Source: Desulfovibrio desulfuricans DSM 642
GTDB lineage: Bacteria; Desulfobacterota; Desulfovibrionia; Desulfovibrionales; Desulfovibrionaceae
NCBI RefSeq assembly: GCF_000420465.1
Contig: NZ_ATUZ01000014.1
Location: 62,001 to 126,000 of the forward strand
Reading direction: 5' to 3'
Length of the DNA: 64,000 nt
Numbering within the stretch: position 1 is the first letter of the stretch; each line of letters opens with the position of its first letter. The translations under genes and the position numbers were made by a program. Shown here in pieces: positions 43,059 to 51,102 of the stretch. The notes below the pieces were generated by a model. It searched no databases. It worked only from the letters and a program-made list of their open reading frames with translations, and had not been told where the DNA came from.

Positions 43059-44423
43059 TTATTTCTCACTTTTAGCCGCAGAACCCGGATCTGCCGCATC
43101 GCCATCCAGCAGGCGCACATGGGCGTAACGCCCGCTTTTGCGCGCCTGTTCGGCAAGCTCCAGCCCCTGGCTCCTGCACTGCGGGCAGGCGTGGCGCGGC
43201 ACCAGTATGCACAGGGAGCGGGGCACCCGTTCCGAGGCGGTCTCAATGCGCCCCAGGCCCGAGCAATCGCTGCACAGCCGCCAGGCTTCTGTCTGCCCTT
43301 CGCGCAGATTGTCCGTATCGTAAAAGATGTGCTTGCGGCGCACCCACCAGCCGTTTTCTTCCTCGCCTTCCGTGGGCTGTGCCGGGGGATGAAAATACAC
43401 ATCGCGGATCTGCCCGCACAATCTGGCGATGTATTCCCCCACCTGCGGCCGCTGACGCGTGGCTTCCGGCGTCCAGCCCGGCTCGCGGATATCTGAGGCG
43501 TCCAGCCCCGCCAGGGCAAGGCAGATGCCCAGATTCACGTAGGGCAATGCCCCGCGTATGGAGTAGCCGCCTTCAAGCACGGCGATATGCGGCTGCAGGG
43601 CCGCATTGAGCGCCGCATAGCCCTGCGCCGAAAGTTTCATGTTGGCAAGGGGGTCAGTGAAGTGATTGTCCTGCCCGGCGGAATTGATGATCAGGTCAGG
43701 CTTGAAATCTTCCAGAATGGGCAGCACCGCATGTTCTATGGCGTACAGATAGCCCTCGTCCGAAGTTTCAGGCGGCAAAGGGATGTTGATGGTGCGCCCA
43801 AGCGCACCGGGGCCGCCGCATTCCTGCGGGAAACCCGATCCGGGGTACAGGGTGCGCCCGTCCTGATGCAGGGAGATGAACAGGGTATGCGGGTCGTTCC
43901 AGAAGATATCCTGACTGCCGTCGCCGTGGTGCACATCCGTATCCACAATGGCGATGCGCAGGGGGCGCCCATCGGGGCGGGGATAATGATCGCGGATATA
44001 CTCCACCATGACGGCTTCGTTATTGATATTGCAGAAGCCGCGGTTGCCGTGCACCACGCGCATGGCGTGGTGGCCTGGAGGACGCACGAGTGCAAAGGCG
44101 CGCTGTTCGCGCCCCTCAAGCACCAGCCGGGCCGCGCGGATAGCCCCGCCCGCCGAAGCCAGATGCGAATCGGTACTCACCGCCGCAGCCGAAGGCAGGC
44201 AGAAGTGCGCGCGCTCAAGCTGGGCATGCGTGGCAAAGGCAGGGCGGTATTCCGTAATGCCGGGAATGTCGAACAGCCCCTCTTCCAGCAGCTGGTCGCG
44301 CGTATAGAGCAGGCGCTCTTCCCGCTCCGGGTGTGTTGCAGAAATGGCCCAGTCAAAGGCAGGGAAAAACACTACGCCAAGACTGCGGGCCGCCACCAGA
44401 GGCGGCAGTGGTTTTTCAGTCAT
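43059..44423 (-). CDS. HDAC-fold deacetylase/amidohydrolase with C-terminal zinc ribbon
   Basis: 454 aa. Zinc-dependent amidohydrolase motifs are RPPGHHAMRVVHGNRGFCNINNEA, the ligands in DTDVHHGDG, INSAGQDNHFTDPL (third metal ligand Asp) and EGGY with the catalytic Tyr. The C-terminal 100 residues carry CSDC and CPQC pairs, probably a zinc ribbon. Relatives deacetylate acetylpolyamines or acetoin-related substrates, or acetyl-lysine; the nearby polyamine enzyme favours acetylpolyamines (inference). The ATG overlaps the end of the preceding 111-codon gene by 8 nt. Confidence 0.87.
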   Translation of the reverse strand: MTEKPLPPLVAARSLGVVFFPAFDWAISATHPEREERLLYTRDQLLEEGLFDIPGITEYRPAFATHAQLERAHFCLPSAAAVSTDSHLASAGGAIRAARLVLEGREQRAFALVRPPGHHAMRVVHGNRGFCNINNEAVMVEYIRDHYPRPDGRPLRIAIVDTDVHHGDGSQDIFWNDPHTLFISLHQDGRTLYPGSGFPQECGGPGALGRTINIPLPPETSDEGYLYAIEHAVLPILEDFKPDLIINSAGQDNHFTDPLANMKLSAQGYAALNAALQPHIAVLEGGYSIRGALPYVNLGICLALAGLDASDIREPGWTPEATRQRPQVGEYIARLCGQIRDVYFHPPAQPTEGEEENGWWVRRKHIFYDTDNLREGQTEAWRLCSDCSGLGRIETASERVPRSLCILVPRHACPQCRSQGLELAEQARKSGRYAHVRLLDGDAADPGSAAKSEK

Positions 44424-44751
44424 CACCTTCGCCAAGTTCTTCAAAAATATCTGCCCCATAACGGGCATACGTCACCATACGGCCCATGTGCGCAAGGCCC
44501 ATGCCGTAGGCCAGATTGCTTTCGGCCACGGCCATAAAAAGCACGCCTTCAGTATCATGCAGGGCAAAAAAGCCGCCAGCACCGCCATCCTTGCGAAAAA
44601 CGGCGCAGTGCAGCAAACCGGGATCGCCAATAACGTTGACAAGAGTGTAGCCCTTGGGCGGCTGACCCGGCAGATAGGCCAGTTCCTTGCCTTCACGGGG
44701 GGCAAAGCGTACGCCCGCACCTTCAACTTCGAGTGTATAACATTCGTACAT
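44416..44751 (-). CDS. Unknown 111-residue protein coupled to the HDAC-fold enzyme
   Basis: Not recognised. It has no signal peptide or membrane helix. The sequence is beta-rich, with GAGVRFAPREGKELAYLPGQPPKGYTLVNVIGDPG and an acidic tail EELGEGDD. The start MYECYTLE is set by AAGGAG. It overlaps the deacetylase start, implying fixed stoichiometry and a possible partner role. Confidence 0.78.
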   Translation of the reverse strand: MYECYTLEVEGAGVRFAPREGKELAYLPGQPPKGYTLVNVIGDPGLLHCAVFRKDGGAGGFFALHDTEGVLFMAVAESNLAYGMGLAHMGRMVTYARYGADIFEELGEGDD

Positions 44752-44851
44752 ATATTCTCCTTGGTGGCGTATTGAGCGCGCCAAAAGCCTGCATAGCAGG
44801 CTGAACCGGCAAAATTGCAAAGGCCCGAAAAGCGGCTTTCACCGCAAAAAA

Positions 44852-45505
44852 CTATTCCAATCCCCAACCGCGCTGACGCAAGTGGGACTCAATGGCGGAA
44901 CGGCACTGCAAAACCACGTCTTCCGGCGGCTGCGAGGCGTCAATAATGGCAAAGCGCTCGGGTTCTTCCTCGGCCAGAGCCCTGTAGCCCTGACGCACCC
45001 GCTCGTGAAAATCAAGGCTCTCCGCGTCAAAACGGCCCTCTGAAACCACCAGGCCTTCCAGACGGTTGCGCTCGCCAGCGCGCATGAGGCCGCAACGCAC
45101 CGGCAGATCCAGCAGCAGGGTCAGCTCCGGCTGCAGGCCGCCCGTGGCCGCCTGGTTGAGCCTGTGCAGATATTCCGTATCAAGCCCGCGTCCATGCCCC
45201 TGATAGGCCAGAGTGGAGTCGGTGTAACGGTCGCACAGCACGGTCTGCCCCGCTTCCAGCGCAGGCCGGATGATCTCCGCCACATGCTGCGCCCTGTCGG
45301 CAAGAAACAGAAAAAGCTCCGCCCTGCTGGAGAGTTCGCGCGTACGGGCATCAAGCAATATGGAGCGCAGGCTGCGCCCAAGCGCGCAGCCCCCCGGCTC
45401 ACGTGTGCACAGGGGGTCGTGGCCGTTTTCCTGCAAGAAACCCGCAAGATAGTTGATGGCCGTGGACTTGCCCGCGCCTTCTATACCTTCAAAAGAGATA
45501 AACAT
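44852..45505 (-). CDS. tmk: Thymidylate kinase
   Basis: 217 aa. Phosphorylates dTMP to dTDP. Motifs: P-loop FEGIEGAGKST (about 4-14), CTREPGG, the DRYTDSTLAYQGHGR active-site segment and a LID region with AGERNRLEG. The start is within the 3' end of the preceding YhaM-like gene (25-nt overlap), so it depends on that message. It is needed for DNA synthesis. Confidence 0.96.
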   Translation of the reverse strand: MFISFEGIEGAGKSTAINYLAGFLQENGHDPLCTREPGGCALGRSLRSILLDARTRELSSRAELFLFLADRAQHVAEIIRPALEAGQTVLCDRYTDSTLAYQGHGRGLDTEYLHRLNQAATGGLQPELTLLLDLPVRCGLMRAGERNRLEGLVVSEGRFDAESLDFHERVRQGYRALAEEEPERFAIIDASQPPEDVVLQCRSAIESHLRQRGWGLE

Positions 45506-46512
45506 TCTTCTTTCACCGCTTTTTTGCGGGTTGCGGGGGCGGCTTTGTCCGGCGTACGCGCGGCCCGGTGCACGGGTCGCCCCAGCGTAGCCTGCCAGGG
45601 TGTCCAGGCCTCGCCTTCGCCCTCTATCTGGGCAAAAAGGCCACGGCACTGGGCCATCTTGGCGTCCAGGTTGTCGGCATAGTGCAGGGCCATGGCTTCA
45701 GGCGTATGCGGCACGCGCACCGCGCCGAACTCCAGCTCGCCATGGTGGCTCAAGATCAGGTGTTTCAGATGCCGCTGCAACGGCTCTTCCAGACCGGATT
45801 TAGCCAGATACGGCTCCAGCATTTCAATGCCCAGCATGAGGTGCCCCAGCAGGCGGCCCTCATCAGTGTAATCATTGGCGATACCGCCAGAAAATTCGCG
45901 CAGTTTGCCAATATCGTGAAACAGAGCTCCCGCAAGAAAAGTCTGCCGGTCGAGTTCCGGATAATGGTCGGCAATACGGCGACAGAGCTTGAATACGCTC
46001 AGGGTATGCTCAAGCAGCCCGCCCACATAGGCGTGGTGCACCCCCTTGGCCGCCGGGCAGACCCGAAAGGCGGCGCGCATCTCATCGTTGTTAAAAAATC
46101 CCTGCACCAGCTTGCGCCATGGCGCGTGGACAAATTCCTTCTTGATGAGATCAAGCAGTTCATCCAGCATTTCATCCAGCGGAAAGGGGCTGGCGGGCAT
46201 AAGGGCCGCATGGTCCACAGCAGCGCATTCCTCATCGGAAAGAAAGCGCATCTGCTCCACCGTGAGCTGTACCTGATCGCGGTACAACCCCGCGCGCCCT
46301 TCGGCCCACACAAGGGTTCCTGCCGCGATTTCGCTGAACTCCGCACTCAGCGGATGCCATATCTTGGCTTCAAGGCTGCCGCTGGCGTCAGCCAGGGCAA
46401 GCCGCCAGTACGGGCCGTTGCGCGACTGCCCCTGCGCCGCCTGCGTAACCACGAATATGCCGCGCGCCTCCGAGGCGGGGCCAATATCTTTGACGTAACA
46501 ACCTTTTTCCAT
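45481..46512 (-). CDS. YhaM-like 3'-5' exonuclease (OB-fold plus HD domain)
   Basis: 343 aa. The N-terminal OB-fold (about 8-95: GIFVVTQAAQGQSRNGPYWRLALADASGSLEAKIW) is followed by an HD metal-binding domain (about 160-300: HHAYVGGLLEHTLSVFKLC, FHDIGKL, LSHHGELEFGA). This is the layout of YhaM/CBF1 nucleases, which act on RNA ends or single-stranded DNA. The start MEKGCYVKD was chosen because the longer upstream frame shows no coding character. It overlaps tmk by 25 nt. It is divergent from surE. Confidence 0.88.
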   Translation of the reverse strand: MEKGCYVKDIGPASEARGIFVVTQAAQGQSRNGPYWRLALADASGSLEAKIWHPLSAEFSEIAAGTLVWAEGRAGLYRDQVQLTVEQMRFLSDEECAAVDHAALMPASPFPLDEMLDELLDLIKKEFVHAPWRKLVQGFFNNDEMRAAFRVCPAAKGVHHAYVGGLLEHTLSVFKLCRRIADHYPELDRQTFLAGALFHDIGKLREFSGGIANDYTDEGRLLGHLMLGIEMLEPYLAKSGLEEPLQRHLKHLILSHHGELEFGAVRVPHTPEAMALHYADNLDAKMAQCRGLFAQIEGEGEAWTPWQATLGRPVHRAARTPDKAAPATRKKAVKEECLSLLKV

Positions 46513-46668
46513 ATATCGTTCCAGCGGCGCGCATCTGCGCCGGGCATATGCAGTTTTCCACGCGGGCATGGCCCCTGACGCGGAACTTCCAAATTGGCAG
46601 GGCCGCGCAAAACACTGAAACCACGCGGGCCTTAGGCCGAATTTCCCTTCTTTCCGAGGTATTGTCAA

Positions 46669-47430
46669 ATGGACGTTCTTCTGACCAACGATGACGGCAT
46701 CCGCGCACGCGGCCTGCGCGCGCTTTACGCCGCCCTGCTTGAAGCAGGGCATACAGTGCATGTGGTGGCCCCCATGACCCAGCAATCTGGCGTGGGCCAC
46801 TCGCTGACCGTATTTGAACCTGTACGCGCCATGGATTTTGAAGAACCCGACTTCAAGGGTCTGGGTATTTACGGCACACCCACGGACTGCGTCAAACTGG
46901 CCCTTGGACAGCTCTTGCCCAAAAAGCCCGACATGGTCATTTCGGGCATCAACGCAGGGCCCAACGTTGGCCCGGACATTCTGTACTCCGGCACGGTGGG
47001 CGCCGCCACTGAAGCGGCCCACGAAAATCTGCCGAGCATCGCTGTTTCGCACGACTGCTACAAGGTCAAAAATGGCGATCTGCTGCCGCAGGCCCGGCAT
47101 CTGGTGGCGCTGGCCGAGCGCATCGACTGGTCGCAGTTGGGCCGCCGCAGGGTCGTCAACGTCAACTATCCTGCCTGCCCGCTGGACGAGGTCAAAGGCA
47201 TGCGCGTCTGCCCGCAAACCAGCGCCGTGTGGGTAAACACCTACTCGGAGCGCCTTGACCCGCGCGGCGCGCCCTACTGGTGGCTTGAGGGCGAAATCCC
47301 CGCGGAAACCATTGAACCGGACTCGGACAAAGACATGCTCAACCGGGGATACATTACCCTTACCCCCCTGCGCTTTGACTTTACCGATGCGGCTGGCTTG
47401 AACGCGCTGGCAGACATGAAGCTCGGCTAG
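46669..47430 (+). CDS. surE: 5'/3'-nucleotidase SurE
   Basis: 253 aa. Metal-dependent nucleotidase linked to stress survival. Motifs are the N-terminal LLTNDDGIRARG (metal-binding Asp-Asp), VVAPMTQQSGVGHSLT, YGTPTDCVKLAL, ISGINAGPNVGPDILYSGTVGAATEA and the C-terminal DSDKDMLNRGYITLTPL. GAGG is 9 nt upstream. It is divergent from the YhaM-like gene. Confidence 0.96.
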   Translation: MDVLLTNDDGIRARGLRALYAALLEAGHTVHVVAPMTQQSGVGHSLTVFEPVRAMDFEEPDFKGLGIYGTPTDCVKLALGQLLPKKPDMVISGINAGPNVGPDILYSGTVGAATEAAHENLPSIAVSHDCYKVKNGDLLPQARHLVALAERIDWSQLGRRRVVNVNYPACPLDEVKGMRVCPQTSAVWVNTYSERLDPRGAPYWWLEGEIPAETIEPDSDKDMLNRGYITLTPLRFDFTDAAGLNALADMKLG

Positions 47431-47717
47431 CGCTCACACCGCCCCAAGGCCTTGGACAACCTGCCGGAAACATAAGGGATCAGGCGAACCCTCTTGACGC
47501 CGCCGCCACATGTGGGCTACAGGCGCGCTCGGGCATACAAAATATGTTTTGCGTTTGCCCGGGCACTGCGCCCGCCGGAAGAACTGCAAAGTAAGCCCGT
47601 TTCCTGCGCGACAGGCATTCCCCTTTACGGGGAATTGGTGTATGTGCAGACTTGTCATTTCCGGGCGACTTATGCTTTTTTGACCGTCCTTAATGCCAGA
47701 CCCCTCTGGAGGAAATC
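47431..47717 (+). promoter_or_regulatory. Leader region of fba with small inverted repeats
   Basis: A 287-nt gap that should contain the fba promoter; no convincing hexamer pair was found. Repeats: CGGGCA/TGCCCG around an inner AAAA/TTTT at about 47530-47560 (perhaps the end of the surE transcript), and ATTCCCC/GGGGAAT at 47617-47635 with a 5-nt spacer. Confidence 0.4.
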
Positions 47718-48644
47718 ATGCCTCTTATCAATCCCAAAGAAATGTTCGCTGCCGCCTATGCCGGCGGGTATGCCATTGGCGCGTTCAACGTCAACAACAT
47801 GGAAATCATCCAGGGCATCATGAACGCGGCCTCCGAGGAAAAATCTCCGGTCATCCTTCAGGTGTCTTCGGGCGCGCGCAAATATGCCGGGCAGATATAC
47901 ATCATGAAGCTTGTGGAAGCGGCGCTTGCGCTTGATCCTTCCATTCCCGTGGTGGTGCACCTTGACCACGGCCCCAGCTTTGAAATGTGCCGCGACTGCA
48001 TTGACGGCGGCTTCACCTCTGTGATGATCGATGGTTCGCACCTGTCGTTTGAAGACAACATCGCCCTGACCAGGCAGGTGGTGGATTATGCCCACCCTCG
48101 CGGCGTATGGGTTGAGGCCGAGCTGGGCAAGCTGGCTGGCATAGAGGAACATGTGCAGTCTGCCGAACACGTCTACACCGACCCCGATGAAGCCGTGGAA
48201 TTTGTAAGCCGCACGGGCTGCGATTCGCTGGCCGTTGCCATCGGCACAAGCCATGGCGCGTACAAGTTCAAGGGCGAAGCCAAGCTTGATTTTGACCGTC
48301 TGGCCCGCATTGGCGACAAGCTGCCGAATTACCCCCTGGTGCTGCACGGCGCGTCCAGCGTACCGCAGGAATTTGTGAGCCTGTGCAACCAGTTTGGCGG
48401 CCAGGTTGGCGGAGCCAAGGGCGTGCCCGAAGACATGCTGCGCAAGGCTGCGGGCATGAACGTGTGCAAAATCAATGTGGATACGGACATCCGCCTGGCC
48501 GTCACCGCGTCCATCCGTCAGTATCTTGCCGAACACCCCGACCAGTTTGACCCGCGCGCCTACCTCACCCCCGCTCGCGATGCCGTCAAGAACATGGTGG
48601 CCCACAAGATCCGCAATGTCATGGGATCTTCAAATAAAGCCTAA
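47718..48644 (+). CDS. fba: Class II fructose-bisphosphate aldolase
   Basis: 308 aa. Zinc-dependent aldol cleavage of fructose 1,6-bisphosphate. Motifs: YAIGAFNVNNMEIIQGI, VVVHLDHGPSFEMC (zinc ligand His), SVMIDGSHLSFEDNI, WVEAELGKLAG, AIGTSHGAYKF, LVLHGASSVP and CKINVDTDIRLA. A strong GGAGGAAATC site precedes the start. It is followed 26 nt later by gap, forming a two-gene glycolysis/gluconeogenesis operon. Confidence 0.96.
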   Translation: MPLINPKEMFAAAYAGGYAIGAFNVNNMEIIQGIMNAASEEKSPVILQVSSGARKYAGQIYIMKLVEAALALDPSIPVVVHLDHGPSFEMCRDCIDGGFTSVMIDGSHLSFEDNIALTRQVVDYAHPRGVWVEAELGKLAGIEEHVQSAEHVYTDPDEAVEFVSRTGCDSLAVAIGTSHGAYKFKGEAKLDFDRLARIGDKLPNYPLVLHGASSVPQEFVSLCNQFGGQVGGAKGVPEDMLRKAAGMNVCKINVDTDIRLAVTASIRQYLAEHPDQFDPRAYLTPARDAVKNMVAHKIRNVMGSSNKA

Positions 48645-48670
48645 TCCCTACGCCCCAAGGAGCGCGAATC

Positions 48671-49672
48671 ATGCCCGTGAAAGTTGGAATGAACGGCTTT
48701 GGCCGCATTGGTCGGTATCTGCTGCGTCTTATGGCCGACGACAAAAAAATTCAGATCGCCGCCATCAACGCCCGTGCGGACAACGCCGCGCTGGCCTATC
48801 TTTTCAAGTATGATTCCACTTACGGAACCTTTCAGGGCACTGTTGATCACGATGAAAACGGCATCATCGTCAATGGCCGCCACATCACCGTTACCCGCTG
48901 CAAGGCGGGCGAATGGGAATGGGAACGCCTTGGCGTGACTCTGGCCGTGGAAACCACGGGCACCATCAAGGATCGCGAAGGGCTGGCCCAGCATCTGGCA
49001 TGCGGCGCAAAAAAGGTTGTGATCTCCGCCCCCGGCAAGGACGTGGACGCCATGATTGTTATGGGCGTGAACCATGATGTCTATGACGGCGCAAAACACA
49101 GCGTCATTTCTGCCGCGTCCTGCACCACCAACTGTCTGGCCCCTGCGGTCAAGGTGCTGCACGAGACCTTTGGCTTCCGCCATGGCCTCATGACCACCAT
49201 CCACTCCTACACCATGAGCCAGCGCATTCTGGACGGCACCCACAAGGACTGGCGTCGCGGCCGCGCCGCAGCCGTGTCCATGGTGCCTTCAAGCACTGGC
49301 GCTGCCAAGGCTGTGGGACAGGTCATGCCGGAACTGGAAGGCAAGCTCAACGGCATGTCGGTGCGTATTCCCACCTTTGACTGCTCGCTGGTCGACCTGA
49401 CCTGCGAAGTGGAAAAAGCCTGTGATGCCGCCGCTGTCAACGCGGCCCTCCAGGCTGCCAGCAAGAGCGCTCTGGCCGAAAACATGGGCTATTCCGAAGA
49501 GCCGCTGGTATCCATTGACTACAAGGGCAGCACCTTCGGCGGCGTAGTGGATGCGCTTTCCACCCAGGTGCTTGACGGCACCATGGTCAAACTGCTTATC
49601 TGGTACGATAACGAATCCGGCTTCACCAACCAGCTGCTGCGCCTGCTTCGCATGGTGGGCAAGGACTGCTGA
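48671..49672 (+). CDS. gap: Glyceraldehyde-3-phosphate dehydrogenase, type I
   Basis: 333 aa. Oxidative phosphorylation of glyceraldehyde 3-phosphate. Catalytic Cys151 (SAASCTTNC) and His178 are present, as are VGMNGFGRIGR and WYDNESGF. The adenosine-ribose position, normally Asp in NAD enzymes, is Ala34 followed by Arg35 (INARAD). The Leu-Pro pair of NAD enzymes is Gly189-Thr190 (ILDGTHKD). These changes resemble NADP-using enzymes. The start follows CAAGGAG. Operon partner of fba. Confidence 0.95.
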   Translation: MPVKVGMNGFGRIGRYLLRLMADDKKIQIAAINARADNAALAYLFKYDSTYGTFQGTVDHDENGIIVNGRHITVTRCKAGEWEWERLGVTLAVETTGTIKDREGLAQHLACGAKKVVISAPGKDVDAMIVMGVNHDVYDGAKHSVISAASCTTNCLAPAVKVLHETFGFRHGLMTTIHSYTMSQRILDGTHKDWRRGRAAAVSMVPSSTGAAKAVGQVMPELEGKLNGMSVRIPTFDCSLVDLTCEVEKACDAAAVNAALQAASKSALAENMGYSEEPLVSIDYKGSTFGGVVDALSTQVLDGTMVKLLIWYDNESGFTNQLLRLLRMVGKDC

Positions 49673-49719
49673 TAAAGATCGCGCCTTGCCCTAACAGGCA
49701 GGGATGGTCATGAATTACG

Positions 49720-49758
49720 CGCGCGGCGGGTTGCATTACCCGCCGCGCTCTGTTTTTG
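49720..49758 (+). terminator. Intrinsic terminator after gap
   Basis: Perfect arms GCGCGGCGGGT/ACCCGCCGCGC around a 6-nt loop, then TCTGTTTTTG. Confidence 0.85.
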
Positions 49759-49986
49759 TTCGCCGTTTTGACAAGCACTACGCAGCGCGGCCACAATCTG
49801 CCCTTTTTGGGCCTTTCTCAACACCAGGTCTGACTTGCACGGCCCAGGCAAATTCTGCTCACCCCTCGCCACCACGGAAAAAAATTTCCTCTTTTCTTTG
49901 CCACATTTTAAACATTATCCAAGGAAACTGGCGCTGCTAAACGATTTTCAGACATTTGGCCTGAGCGCGTCATTTACGCCAGACCC

Positions 49987-50013
49987 TAATACTTTTTGCC
50001 GTTGCGCCGATAA
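49987..50013 (+). promoter_or_regulatory. Sigma-28 (FliA) promoter of the first flagellin gene
   Basis: TAATACTT, 11 nt, then GCCGATAA: the -10 element is a perfect match to the flagellar sigma-28 consensus and the -35 element matches five of eight positions (consensus TAAAGTTT). Predicted transcription start is near 50020, giving a leader of about 73 nt. Confidence 0.8.
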
Positions 50014-50033
50014 AGTGGACAAAAGGTGGTAGC

Positions 50034-50047
50034 ACGCAAGGACGCGT
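50034..50047 (+). promoter_or_regulatory. Upstream CsrA-type hairpin in flagellin-1 leader
   Basis: ACGC-AAGGAC-GCGT: a 4-bp G+C-rich stem with an ANGGA-containing hexaloop, the CsrA recognition form. Its GGA lies 44 nt upstream of that of the second hairpin. Confidence 0.55.
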
Positions 50048-50075
50048 CGGCATTTCGCGCCGCCTGTGACATACA

Positions 50076-50093
50076 GCATTCATGGAGGAATGT
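50076..50093 (+). promoter_or_regulatory. Start-proximal CsrA-type hairpin enclosing the flagellin-1 Shine-Dalgarno
   Basis: GCATTC-ATGGAG-GAATGT: a 6-bp stem (one wobble) whose loop holds ATGGA. GGAGG, the ribosome site, is in loop and stem, and the hairpin ends immediately before the ATG. Confidence 0.65.
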
Positions 50094-50981
50094 ATGTATA
50101 TCAATCACAATACGATGGCCTCGCAAGTGGCCAACAATCTGACCTCGCACTACAACGACCTGAAAACCTCTACCTCGCGGCTGTCATCCGGCCTGCGCAT
50201 CAATTCCGCTGCGGACGATGCCGCCGGTCTGGCCATTCGCGAACTCATGCGTACCGATATCGCCGCCCTGCAACAGGGCGTGCGTAACGCCAACGACGCC
50301 ATTTCCCTCATTCAGACCGCCGACGGTGCCCTGGGCATCATCGACGAAAAGCTGACCCGTATGAAGGAACTGGCCGAACAGGCCGCCACCGGTACCTATG
50401 ACTCCACCCAGCGTCTGATGATCGAATCGGAGTACCAGGCAATGGCTTCGGAAATTACCCGAATCGCCACCGCCACGGACTTCAACGGCATCCACCTGCT
50501 GGACGGCAACCTGTCGAGCGACACGCACACAGGCAGTACCATGTCCAGTACGGGCAAGCTCAAGGTACACTTCGGCACAGCCAACGATTCGGCGGAAGAC
50601 TACTACTACATCCAGATCGGCACGAGTACTGCCTCTGCCCTTGGTGTAGGCAATCAGGCTGTCAGCACGTCTGCCGGCAGATCGGTATCGACTCAGGAGG
50701 CGGCGCAGAAGGCTCTTGTGGCCATCACCAACGCCGTTGTCTCCAAGGACAAGATCCGGGCGCATCTGGGTGCGCTGCAAAACCGGCTGGAGAACACAAT
50801 CTCCAACCTGAGCACTCAGGCCGAGAACCTGCAGGCGGCTGAATCCCGCATTTCTGACGTGGACGTTGCCACGGAAATGACGCAGTTTGTCCGCAACCAG
50901 ATTCTCACCCAGTCTTCTGTGGCCATGCTTTCGCAGGCCAACAGCATGCCCAAGCTGGCCTTGAACCTGATTTCCGGTTAG
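50094..50981 (+). CDS. Flagellin (copy 1)
   Basis: 295-aa flagellar filament subunit. Conserved N-terminal D0/D1 (MYINHNTMASQVANNLTSHYNDL... SSGLRINSAADDAAGLAIRELM) and C-terminal D1/D0 (LGALQNRLENTISNLSTQAENLQAAESRISDVDVATEM ... SMPKLALNLISG) segments are joined by a short middle, so the outer D2/D3 domains are small or absent. The true start MYINHN is 4 codons after an upstream ATG that is part of the leader hairpin. It is highly similar to the next flagellin. Confidence 0.97.
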   Translation: MYINHNTMASQVANNLTSHYNDLKTSTSRLSSGLRINSAADDAAGLAIRELMRTDIAALQQGVRNANDAISLIQTADGALGIIDEKLTRMKELAEQAATGTYDSTQRLMIESEYQAMASEITRIATATDFNGIHLLDGNLSSDTHTGSTMSSTGKLKVHFGTANDSAEDYYYIQIGTSTASALGVGNQAVSTSAGRSVSTQEAAQKALVAITNAVVSKDKIRAHLGALQNRLENTISNLSTQAENLQAAESRISDVDVATEMTQFVRNQILTQSSVAMLSQANSMPKLALNLISG

Positions 50982-50992
50982 CGGCAAAACCA

Positions 50993-51055
50993 GGTGGTGG
51001 AGGGCAATAGCCCAGGACCGGCCAAGAGGCTGGGGAGAGCTTTAAGGCCACAACC
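50993..51055 (+). ncRNA. Possible structured 3' UTR of flagellin 1
   Basis: GGTGGTGG (50993-51000) can pair with CCACAACC (51048-51055), 7 of 8, closing two small hairpins: GGGC-AATA-GCCC and CCGGCC-AAGA-GGCTGG (one wobble). It sits between the flagellin stop and its terminator. The function is unknown and no family matches. Confidence 0.3.
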
Positions 51056-51070
51056 AACACGTTTCTGATG

Positions 51071-51102
51071 AAAGCCGGGTCGTACGCGACCCGGCTTTTT
51101 TT
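51071..51102 (+). terminator. Intrinsic terminator of flagellin 1
   Basis: Perfect arms AAAGCCGGGTCG/CGACCCGGCTTT with loop TACG, then a T-run. It separates the two flagellin transcripts. Confidence 0.9.

Larger units (their letters stand above)
49673..50033. other. Non-coding interval between gap and the first flagellin
   Basis: About 360 nt hold the gap terminator, an A+T-richer middle with no gene I can support, and the sigma-28 promoter described next. Confidence 0.6.
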
